Below, piece by piece: positions 34,529 through 41,523 of a DNA stretch of 64,000 nt. Both the position numbers and the translations under genes were made by a program. The stretch comes from Conexibacter sp. CPCC 206217 (GTDB taxonomy: Bacteria > Actinomycetota > Thermoleophilia > Solirubrobacterales > Solirubrobacteraceae), in assembly GCF_030646165.1 (NCBI RefSeq), contig NZ_JAUTDO010000008.1:62001-126000 (forward strand), read 5' to 3'. Position 1 is the first letter of the stretch. Each line of letters begins with the position of its first letter. The notes beneath the pieces are model-generated. The model worked only from the letters and a program-made list of their open reading frames with translations. It did not search any database and had not been told where the DNA came from.

Positions 34529-35944
34529 TTAGAGAAAGGTCCTTCCCTCGCCGCGGTAGGTCGGCACCGTCTCGACGATCACGTCGCCCTCGATCAGGTG
34601 CAGCTCGGCGAAGCGCTCGCACAGCTCGCCGGCCTTCGCATGGCGCATCCAGACGCGGTCGCCGACGCGCAGGCCGTCGGCCGCGGCGCCGAGCAGCGGG
34701 GTCTGGACCTCGCCGGCGCCCTCGCGCGCGTCGAGGCGCAGGCCGGCGGGCAGCAGCGGCCGGGGAAGGCGGGCACGGTCGACGGGGCCCGAAGCGAGGT
34801 AGCCGCCGCCCAGCGCCGTTGCGACCCCGGGGCCTGGGCGGCGCACGATCGGCAGCGCGAACAGCGCCGCCGGCAGCGGCGAGAAGCGCGAGTAGGCGTC
34901 GAACAGCGTCGGGCCGTAGAGGCCGGAGCCGGCCGCCAGCTCCGTCACGGCCGGCTCGGCGCGCGTCAGCTCGAGGCTGCCGGTGCCGCCGCCGTTGACG
35001 AACTCCAACGGCGCGACGGCGCTGACCGCCGCGACGATTGCGGCCCGCCGCTGCGCCAGCTCGCGCGCTGAGAGTCGCTGCATCGTGCGCAGGGCCGCTC
35101 CCATCAATGGCCTGCCGGGCGGCCGGTCCCCGACGCCCGCGATCTGCGCCTCGTACGCCATCAGGCCGACGAGCCTGAAGGCCGGTCGCGCGACGATCGC
35201 CCGCGCCAGCGCGGTGACCTGCTCAGAGGTGTGCAGCGGCGAGCGCTTGACGCCGAGCCGGATCCGCCCGCCGAGCGGCCACCAGCCGGCGTCGGCGTCG
35301 ATGCAGAGGCGGATCGGGCGGGGCGGAGCGTGACCACCGCCCGTGCCACCCCCGCCGGCCGCGTTGCTCGCGCCGGCTGGATCGGTCCGCGAGCCCGCCA
35401 CCGCCCGCTCGATCAGTTCCAGCTGCGCGACGTCGTCGACCATCAGGGCGATGCCGGCGTCGTCGGGGCGGTCGGCGAGGATGCGCAGGGCGGCGCGATC
35501 GGCCGTCGGATAGGCGACGAGGAGGTCGCGCAGGCCGTTGTCGGCGAGCCACAGCGCCTCCGGCAGCGTGAATGCGAGCGTGCCGCGGAAGCCGGCGTCG
35601 GAGGCGAGTGTGCGCTCCAGCAGGGCGCGGCAGCGGATCGACTTGCTCGCGAGCCGGATCGGCCGGCCGCCGGCGCGGCGCAGCAGGTCGCGGGCGTTGG
35701 CCCGGTAGGCGTCGAGGTCGACGACCGCGAAGGGCGGGTCGAGCGCGGCGGTGGCCCGATCGAGCCGGATGAGCTGCTGCGCTGCGGTGCGGGCAGCGGC
35801 CGCGTGCGCCGCGCCGGCACCGCCCGCGCGTCCCGCGCTGTCGCTTCCGCCAGTTCTCCGCGCGCCCGCGGCGCGGGTGGAGGGCTGCTCGGAGGAGGCG
35901 GACACGCCCGCGACGATACTGCCCGAGCGCCCGGTTGGCTCCAT
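34529..35944 (-). CDS. Alanine racemase N-domain (PLP) protein, D-threonine aldolase/amino-acid deaminase-like
   Basis: A 471-residue PLP fold-type III enzyme. After about 50 Ala/Gly-rich residues, FAVVDLDAYRANA opens the barrel, and RLASKSIRC carries the PLP lysine. FVNGGGTGS forms the phosphate cup. The C-terminal domain (VWMRHAKAGELCERF) has the His-x-x-Lys region of metal-using D-amino-acid aldolases and dehydratases. The substrate is uncertain. The middle has a Gly-rich insertion (AGGGGTGGG). The start is set at ATG 35944; another in-frame start ten codons earlier is possible. It is divergent from a riboswitch-controlled hydrolase gene. Confidence 0.82.
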   Translation of the reverse strand: MEPTGRSGSIVAGVSASSEQPSTRAAGARRTGGSDSAGRAGGAGAAHAAAARTAAQQLIRLDRATAALDPPFAVVDLDAYRANARDLLRRAGGRPIRLASKSIRCRALLERTLASDAGFRGTLAFTLPEALWLADNGLRDLLVAYPTADRAALRILADRPDDAGIALMVDDVAQLELIERAVAGSRTDPAGASNAAGGGGTGGGHAPPRPIRLCIDADAGWWPLGGRIRLGVKRSPLHTSEQVTALARAIVARPAFRLVGLMAYEAQIAGVGDRPPGRPLMGAALRTMQRLSARELAQRRAAIVAAVSAVAPLEFVNGGGTGSLELTRAEPAVTELAAGSGLYGPTLFDAYSRFSPLPAALFALPIVRRPGPGVATALGGGYLASGPVDRARLPRPLLPAGLRLDAREGAGEVQTPLLGAAADGLRVGDRVWMRHAKAGELCERFAELHLIEGDVIVETVPTYRGEGRTFL

Positions 35945-36084
35945 AAACCGTTTTTCCGGGTTACATATCCGCACGTTTGCGGGGAGGGCGCTTCATAACG
36001 CGCGCTCGCGCGCGCGATGCGTCCAGGAAGCGGGGGTCGGATCCATAACCGGTCGACATCCGGCCGTGACCCTTGCTAGCCTCC

Positions 36085-36245
36085 TCGCGTCGTTCAAGAA
36101 CCCAGCCGAATCCCTGGCGTCGCAACCGCCGGGGAACGGGGGAACCACGGAGTCCGACCCAAGGACTCGGGGGCGAATCGTCGTAAGGGATACGACGTAG
36201 CGCTGCTCTTTCTGCGCGAGCCCGTCAGCTAACCCCGCAGGCGCC
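36085..36245 (+). promoter_or_regulatory. Cyclic-di-AMP riboswitch (ydaO/yuaA type)
   Basis: The leader of the NlpC/P60 gene carries the conserved blocks of this RNA in order: GCCGAATCC (36105-36113), GGGGAAC and GGGGGAACCA-like sequence (36130-36147), GGGGCGAATC (about 36170-36179), AAGGGA (36185-36190), and the very conserved 3' block CGAGCCCGTCAGCTAACC plus GCAGGC (36217-36242). Known members mostly shut off cell-wall hydrolase, potassium and osmolyte genes when cyclic di-AMP is high, and the gene just downstream is a wall hydrolase. The expression platform is not obvious; a ribosome site lies only eight bases after the aptamer, so translation control is possible. Confidence 0.9.
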
Positions 36246-36266
36246 CGAAAGAGAAGGGGTTGCACC

Positions 36267-37340
36267 TTGTCGTTCACTGCTGTGCTGTCTGCCAAACGTT
36301 GTTCTGCGATCGGTGTCGCAGCAATGGCAGTCGCGCTGCTCATTTCGTCTACGGCGTCGGGCGCCGCGCTCGGTAGACGCACGCTCAAACAGGGCATGAG
36401 CGGCCAGGACGTTCGCGTCCTCCAGGATTTCCTCACGAGAGCCGGCTTCGCCACACCCGTCGGCGGCGACTTCGGCCCGATCACGCTCGGCAACGTCAAG
36501 CGCTTCGAGAAGCGCTACGCGCTGCCCGTCGACGGCGTCGTCGACGCTCCCTTCGTCGACAAGCTGCGCGCGGTCGCCGACCCCAAGAACGCGACCAAGA
36601 CGACCACGCCCACGTCGACCGCGAAGACGCGCGTGAAGAGCACCGCCGTCGGCCGTCACCTCGGTGACCGCGTCCTGAGAAAGGGCTCCAGAGGCCAGGA
36701 CGTCCGCGTCCTCCAGGACTACCTCGACCGCGCCGGCTTCACGACGACGGTCGACGGCGCCTTCGGTCCCGGCACTGAGCGGCTCGTGAAGCGCTTCCAG
36801 AGCACGCAGGAGTTGCCCGTCACGGGCATCGTCGACGCGGCCACGGTCGCGGTCCTGCGCAGAATCGGCGACGCCGGCAGCGCCGGCAGCAGCGCCGGTG
36901 GCGCCGACTTCGACATGACGACCATCGCGGCGCCCGTCGGCAGAGCGAAGCTGCTCGCCAACGGCCTCGCCGTCGCCCCGTCGGACGCGCCGCAGGAAGT
37001 CAAGGACGCGATCGCCGCGGGCAACGAGATCGCGAGCAAGCCGTACGTCTACGGCGGCGGGCACGGCAAGTGGAACGACCGCGGCTACGACTGCTCCGGC
37101 TCCGTCAGCTACGCGCTGCACTTCGCCGGCCTGCTCGACGAGTCGATGCCCTCGGGCAGCTTCACGAGCTGGGAGCAGCCGGGCAGAGGTCAGTGGATCA
37201 CGATCTACGCCAACGGCGGCCACATGTACGCGGTCATCGCCGGCCTGCGCTTCGACACCAGCGGTGCGGATCCGTCCCGCTGGCAGAGTGATATGCGCAC
37301 CAACGACGGCTTCACGGTCCGTCACCCCGCCGGGCTCTAG
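36267..37340 (+). CDS. Secreted peptidoglycan hydrolase: two PG-binding domains plus NlpC/P60-like domain
   Basis: A 357-residue exported protein starting at TTG 36267 after an AGAGAAGGGG site. A signal peptide (1-34) is followed by two peptidoglycan-binding type 1 repeats (about 38-100 and 133-200: GMSGQDVRVLQDFLTRAGF and GSRGQDVRVLQDYLDRAGF), a Thr-rich linker between them, and a C-terminal NlpC/P60-like domain (about 245-357). YDCSGSVSYAL holds the catalytic Cys and GHMYAVIAG the catalytic His. It should cut peptide stems in the wall. A cyclic-di-AMP riboswitch precedes it, so its dose is tied to wall or turgor signals. Confidence 0.9.
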   Translation: MSFTAVLSAKRCSAIGVAAMAVALLISSTASGAALGRRTLKQGMSGQDVRVLQDFLTRAGFATPVGGDFGPITLGNVKRFEKRYALPVDGVVDAPFVDKLRAVADPKNATKTTTPTSTAKTRVKSTAVGRHLGDRVLRKGSRGQDVRVLQDYLDRAGFTTTVDGAFGPGTERLVKRFQSTQELPVTGIVDAATVAVLRRIGDAGSAGSSAGGADFDMTTIAAPVGRAKLLANGLAVAPSDAPQEVKDAIAAGNEIASKPYVYGGGHGKWNDRGYDCSGSVSYALHFAGLLDESMPSGSFTSWEQPGRGQWITIYANGGHMYAVIAGLRFDTSGADPSRWQSDMRTNDGFTVRHPAGL

Positions 37341-37355
37341 CAACTCCGCAACGAC

Positions 37356-37386
37356 AGGCGCAGGGCAGATATGTGACCCTGCGCCT
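37356..37386 (+). terminator. Intrinsic-type hairpin after the wall hydrolase gene
   Basis: AGGCGCAGGG (37356-37365) pairs perfectly with CCCTGCGCCT (37377-37386), 16 bases after the stop. No T-run follows, as is common in high-GC actinobacteria. Confidence 0.65.
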
Positions 37387-37427
37387 ATCGGGGTCCCTTG
37401 GAGTACGGCGACGGTAGAGTCGGCCAC

Positions 37428-38582
37428 ATGTCCGCACTTGCCGATGCCTACGCTCTGACCGACGATCAACGCGACTTCCGCGACACGATCCGCAAGGTAG
37501 CCCAGGAGCGCGTCGCTCCTCGCGCCGCGGAGATCGACGAGAAGGCCGAATACCCCTGGGACCTGCGCGAGCTGTTCTCGGAGCTGAACCTCTTCGGCCT
37601 GCCGTTCGAGACCGAGTACGGCGGCACCGGCACGGGCGTCCTGATGCTCAACATCGCCGTCGAGGAGATCGCGAAGGCGTGCGCCTCGACCGCGCTGATG
37701 CTGATGCTGGCCGAGCTCGGGACGCTGCCGATCAAGCTGTTCGGCAGCGACGAGCTGAAGGAGCGCTTCCTGCCGAAGGTCGCCAGCGGCGAATGGGCCC
37801 CGGCCTTCGCGCTGTCGGAGCCCGAGGCCGGCTCCGATCCGGGCGGCATGATCTGCAAGGCCGTCAGAGACGGCGACGAGTGGATCATCAGCGGCACGAA
37901 GAACTGGATCTCGAACCTCGGCGTCGCCGACTTCTACATCGTTTTCGCGGTCACCGACCCGACCGCCGGCCACTCGCGCGGCATCAGCGCCTTCGTCGTC
38001 GAGAGAACCCGTGAGGGCTTCTCCGTCGGCAACAAGGAGAGAAAGCTCGGCATGAGAGGCTCCCCGACCGGGCAGCCGATCTTCGACGACGTGCGGATCC
38101 CGGCCGAGAACCTCATCGGCGAGGTCAACAAGGGCATGCACGTCGCGCTCGGGACGCTCGACTACTCGCGCCTCGGCGTCGCCGCGCAGGCGCTCGGAAT
38201 CGCGCAGGGCGCGACCGACTACGCCGCCGCCTACGCGCGCGAGCGCAGACAGTTCGGCAAGTCGATCAACCAGTTCCAGGGCATCCAGTTCAAGCTCGCC
38301 GACATGGAGACGCAGACGGCCGCCGGCCGTGAGCTGCTCTACCAGGCGTGCGCGAAGGCCGACCGCGGCGACGCCGACCGCGGCAAGTACTCCGCGATGG
38401 CGAAGCTGTTCAACTCCGACAACGCGATGCGCGTGACGGTCGAGGCCGTCCAAGTGCTGGGCGGCTATGGCTACGTCAGCGAGTATCCCGTCGAGCGGAT
38501 GCTGCGCGACGCGAAGCTGACGCAGATCTACGAGGGCACGAACGAGATCCAGCGCGTCGTGATCGCACGCTCTCTGCGGTAG
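37428..38582 (+). CDS. Acyl-CoA dehydrogenase
   Basis: A 384-residue flavoenzyme catalysing the first step of acyl-CoA beta-oxidation or of branched amino-acid breakdown. It has the family signatures AFALSEPEAGSDPGG (about 131-145) and QVLGGYGYVSEYPVERMLRDAK (about 343-364); the catalytic glutamate is in QIYEGTNEIQ. ATG 37428 (MSALADAYALTDDQ) fits relatives that open at this helix. The start is 88 bases after the hydrolase stop and beyond a hairpin, so it is transcribed apart. Short- or branched-chain substrates are likely, without proof. Confidence 0.92.
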   Translation: MSALADAYALTDDQRDFRDTIRKVAQERVAPRAAEIDEKAEYPWDLRELFSELNLFGLPFETEYGGTGTGVLMLNIAVEEIAKACASTALMLMLAELGTLPIKLFGSDELKERFLPKVASGEWAPAFALSEPEAGSDPGGMICKAVRDGDEWIISGTKNWISNLGVADFYIVFAVTDPTAGHSRGISAFVVERTREGFSVGNKERKLGMRGSPTGQPIFDDVRIPAENLIGEVNKGMHVALGTLDYSRLGVAAQALGIAQGATDYAAAYARERRQFGKSINQFQGIQFKLADMETQTAAGRELLYQACAKADRGDADRGKYSAMAKLFNSDNAMRVTVEAVQVLGGYGYVSEYPVERMLRDAKLTQIYEGTNEIQRVVIARSLR

Positions 38583-38639
38583 GCGGACGCGGCCTCGGTG
38601 GCTCGACTTGCCGACGCCAGCTAACGTAGGTGGACGCCC

Positions 38640-39296
38640 ATGCGTGCACCTACACCGAAGCGCATCCTCTTCGCCGCGATCGTCGCGCTATTGCTCGGCA
38701 TCGCCGTCATAACCCTGTACCAGGGGTTCTCGACCACGTACCCGATGCGGCTCTTCCAGGGCATCGCGGTCGCAGCCGCGGGCGTGATCGTGCTCGCGTT
38801 CGTCATGTCGCTGATAACGGGGCCGCTGGCCGGCTGGCGCAGCCCGGAGAGCGACGAGGAGTTCGACGCGCTCGTGGACCGCAGCGAGCGGCTCGCGCGC
38901 GAGGGCTCGTGGGGCGAGGACGACGACGACCTCCCGGGCGGCGACTACGACGACGACGAGGACGACCTCTTCGACCCCTGGAACGAGGAGGACTTCAAGG
39001 CCGTCGTGCGCTCCGCCGTCGACGAGCTGCCGCTCGAGTTCCACCGCGCGCTGGAGCACGTCGCGATCGTCATCTCCGACGGCGGCCGCAGGCGGCGCGC
39101 CTACGGCCTCTACCACGGCGACACGGTCGCCCGCGACGGCTTCGCGGACCGCATCATCATCTACCGCGACACGCTGCTGCGCGACTTCGGGCACGACACC
39201 GACCTGCTCAGAGCGCAGGTCACGCGCACGCTGCGCCACGAGCTGGCGCACCACCTCGGATGGGACGAGGACGGCGTGCGCAACCTCGGGCTGTAG
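38640..39296 (+). CDS. Membrane-anchored zincin-like metallopeptidase-family protein
   Basis: A 218-residue protein. Two hydrophobic helices (about 9-28 and 36-60) are followed by an acidic stretch (about 92-115, rich in Asp) and a small domain (about 115-218) of the possible-metallopeptidase family (PF06262-like), with the zinc motif HELAHH (HExxH) and DEDGVRNLGL after it. That family is usually a soluble protein of about 120 residues, so the membrane anchor and acidic linker are additions. Its substrate and even its peptidase activity are unproven. Confidence 0.8.
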   Translation: MRAPTPKRILFAAIVALLLGIAVITLYQGFSTTYPMRLFQGIAVAAAGVIVLAFVMSLITGPLAGWRSPESDEEFDALVDRSERLAREGSWGEDDDDLPGGDYDDDEDDLFDPWNEEDFKAVVRSAVDELPLEFHRALEHVAIVISDGGRRRRAYGLYHGDTVARDGFADRIIIYRDTLLRDFGHDTDLLRAQVTRTLRHELAHHLGWDEDGVRNLGL

Positions 39297-39406
39297 GCAG
39301 AGCCGGGCGCGGCGCGGCGCGGCGCGGCCGCGGAGCCGCGAACGGCGATCTCGTCCGCGAACTGGCGTGTCGCCGATCGCGGGTGGCTACTCTCCTCTGC
39401 AACGCC

Positions 39407-39461
39407 CCCGTGGAGTGAGACCGCCGGGGAAAACGAATGCCCGTGGAGTGAGACCGCCGGG
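39407..39461. repeat. Perfect 22-bp tandem direct repeat upstream of the thiolase gene
   Basis: CCCGTGGAGTGAGACCGCCGGG occupies 39407-39428 and 39440-39461 with no mismatch, offset 33 bases, close to three helical turns. The second copy ends 21 bases before the thiolase ATG at 39483. Placement suggests operator half-sites for a regulator, or a leader element. The other part of the 186-base gap shows only a GC-rich run. Confidence 0.7.
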
Positions 39462-39482
39462 CACCTCGCGAAAGGATTCACC

Positions 39483-40673
39483 ATGGCTGAAGCCGTGATC
39501 GTCGACGCCGTGCGTACGCCGATCGGCCGCGCCGGCAAGGGCGCGCTGCGTTCCGTGCGCGCCGACGACCTCGCCGCGATCCCGTTGCGTGCGCTGCTGG
39601 CGCGCAACCCGCAGCTGGACCCGTCCGACATCTCCGACGTGATGATGGGCGCCGCCAGCGGCGAGGGCGAGCAGAACTACAACATCGGCCGCAACGCCTC
39701 GCTGCTGGCCGGACTGCCGGTGTCGGTGCCGGGCTGCACGCTCAACCGCTTCTGCGCCTCCTCGCTGCAGACGCTGCGGATGGCCTACCACGCGATCAGC
39801 GCCGGCGAGGGCGACGTCTACGTCGCCGCCGGCGTCGAGGCGGTCTCGCGCGCGGGCGGCTCGCCGATGCCGTTCCACCCGCTGCTGGACGGCTCGCCGG
39901 GGTCGCTGATGAACGTCTACATCCCGATGGGCCTGACGGCCGAGAACGTCGCCGAGCGCGAGGGCGTCACGCGCGAGGAGCAGGACCGCTGGGCGCTGAT
40001 CTCGCAGACGCGCGCGGTCGCAGCGCAGGCCGATGGCCACTTCGACCGCGAGATCGTTGCGGTCGACGTGCCGGAGCACACGGTCACCTCGCCCGAGGGC
40101 GAGGAGGTCACGGTCGCAGCGACGACGGTCGTCAAGGACGACGGGCCGCGCCCCGGCACGACGGCCGAGAAGCTGGCCGCCCTGAGACCGGTCTTCAGAG
40201 CCGACGGCACGGTCACGGCCGGCAACGCCTGTCCGCTCAACGACGGCGCCGCGGCGGTGCTGGTGATGTCGGCGGAGAAGGCGGCCGCGCTGGGCCTGAA
40301 GCCGCGCGCGCGGATCATCGCCTCGGCGATCGGGGCGCTGGAGCCGGAGTACATGGGCCTCGGCCCGATCCCGGCGGTGCGCAACGTGCTCAAGCAGGCC
40401 GGCATGTCGATCTCCGACGTCGACGTGGTGGAGCTCAACGAGGCGTTCGCCGCCCAGGTCGTCCCGTGCCAGCGCGAGTGGGGCGTCAGCGACGAGCAGC
40501 TGAACCCGTTCGGCGGCGCGATCGCCCTCGGCCACCCGTTCGGCATGACCGGCGCCCGCATCATGACGACACTCCTGAACGACCTCGACACGCTCGACAG
40601 GTCGATCGGCCTCGAGACGATGTGCGTCGCCGGCGGGATGGGGCAGGCGATGTTGGTGGAGCGGCTGAACTAG
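39483..40673 (+). CDS. Acetyl-CoA acyltransferase (thiolase)
   Basis: A 396-residue thiolase. The nucleophilic Cys lies in NRFCASSLQT (about residue 90), and the C-terminal catalytic blocks are NEAFAAQ, GGAIALGHPFGMTGAR (His) and CVAGGMGQAM (second Cys). It would cleave 3-oxoacyl-CoA in beta-oxidation or condense acetyl-CoA. An AAAGGA site precedes ATG 39483. The convergent SDR next to it looks like a 3-hydroxyacyl-CoA dehydrogenase, and an acyl-CoA dehydrogenase lies upstream, so a fatty-acid or branched-acid degradation neighbourhood is inferred. Confidence 0.94.
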   Translation: MAEAVIVDAVRTPIGRAGKGALRSVRADDLAAIPLRALLARNPQLDPSDISDVMMGAASGEGEQNYNIGRNASLLAGLPVSVPGCTLNRFCASSLQTLRMAYHAISAGEGDVYVAAGVEAVSRAGGSPMPFHPLLDGSPGSLMNVYIPMGLTAENVAEREGVTREEQDRWALISQTRAVAAQADGHFDREIVAVDVPEHTVTSPEGEEVTVAATTVVKDDGPRPGTTAEKLAALRPVFRADGTVTAGNACPLNDGAAAVLVMSAEKAAALGLKPRARIIASAIGALEPEYMGLGPIPAVRNVLKQAGMSISDVDVVELNEAFAAQVVPCQREWGVSDEQLNPFGGAIALGHPFGMTGARIMTTLLNDLDTLDRSIGLETMCVAGGMGQAMLVERLN

Positions 40674-40683
40674 GCGGTTCGGC

Positions 40684-40736
40684 CCGAGGACCGAACGTCT
40701 CCTGCCGTCGAGCAGCAGCAGACCTTCGGTCCTCGG
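40684..40736. terminator. Bidirectional terminator hairpin between thiolase and SDR
   Basis: CCGAGGACCGAA (40684-40695) pairs perfectly with TTCGGTCCTCGG (40725-40736) around a 29-base loop that can itself fold. It fills the 72-base gap between two convergent genes. Confidence 0.75.
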
Positions 40737-40745
40737 CGTGCGCGC

Positions 40746-41513
40746 TCAGCGTGGCGGCATCCGCAGCGCCCCGTCGAGGCGGATCACCTCGCCGTTGAGC
40801 ATCGGGTTGACGGCGATGTGGGTGACGAGGGCGCCGAACTCGGCGGGGTCGCCGAGGCGGGAGGGGAAGGGGACCTGGCGGCCCAGCTCGGTGCGGGCGG
40901 GCTCGGGCAGCGCGGCCAGCAGCGGAGTGTCGAACGTGCCGGGCGCGATCGTCATCACGCGGATGCCGTACTGCGCGAGGTCGCGCGCGGCGGGCAGCGT
41001 CAGGCCGACGATCGCGCCCTTGGAGGCGGCGTAGGCGAGCTGGCCGATCTGGCCGTCGTAGGCCGCGATCGAGGCGGTCTGGACGCACAAGCCGCGCTCG
41101 CCGCCGCCGTCGGGCTCGTTGGCCTTCATCGCGTCGGCCGCGAAGCGCAGCACGTTGAACGTGCCGATCAGGTTCACGCCGATCACGGTCTCGAACGACG
41201 CGAGTGCGTGCGGGCCGCGCTTGGAGACGGTCCGCTCCGCCCAGCCGACGCCGGCGCAGCAGACGGCGATCCGCAGCCCGCCCGGCAGCGCCGCCGCGCT
41301 CGCGACGGCCGTCTCGACCTGCTCCGGGTTCGTCACGTCGGTGACGACGAACTGCGCGCGTTCGCCCAGTTGCGCGGCCAGCGCGTCGCCGCGCTGCTCG
41401 TCCAGGTCGGCGATCACCACGTCCGCACCCGCGGCATGCAGCTGCCGAACGGTCGCCGCGCCGAGCCCCGACGCGCCGCCGACGACGAGCGCTCCGCTGT
41501 TCTCGATCTCCAT
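40746..41513 (-). CDS. SDR oxidoreductase, 3-hydroxyacyl-CoA dehydrogenase type II-like
   Basis: A 255-residue SDR. The cofactor motif is GGASGLGAATV, with VIADLDE after it (an Asp that favours NAD). The catalytic residues stand in TASIAAYDGQIGQLAYAASKGAI. The C-terminal APGTFDTPLLAALPEPAR and PFPSRLGDPAEFGALV blocks closely match the type II (HSD17B10-like) 3-hydroxyacyl-CoA dehydrogenases. It would oxidise 3-hydroxyacyl-CoA, giving the substrate of the neighbouring thiolase. Confidence 0.88.
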   Translation of the reverse strand: MEIENSGALVVGGASGLGAATVRQLHAAGADVVIADLDEQRGDALAAQLGERAQFVVTDVTNPEQVETAVASAAALPGGLRIAVCCAGVGWAERTVSKRGPHALASFETVIGVNLIGTFNVLRFAADAMKANEPDGGGERGLCVQTASIAAYDGQIGQLAYAASKGAIVGLTLPAARDLAQYGIRVMTIAPGTFDTPLLAALPEPARTELGRQVPFPSRLGDPAEFGALVTHIAVNPMLNGEVIRLDGALRMPPR

Positions 41514-41523
41514 GCGCAGGACC

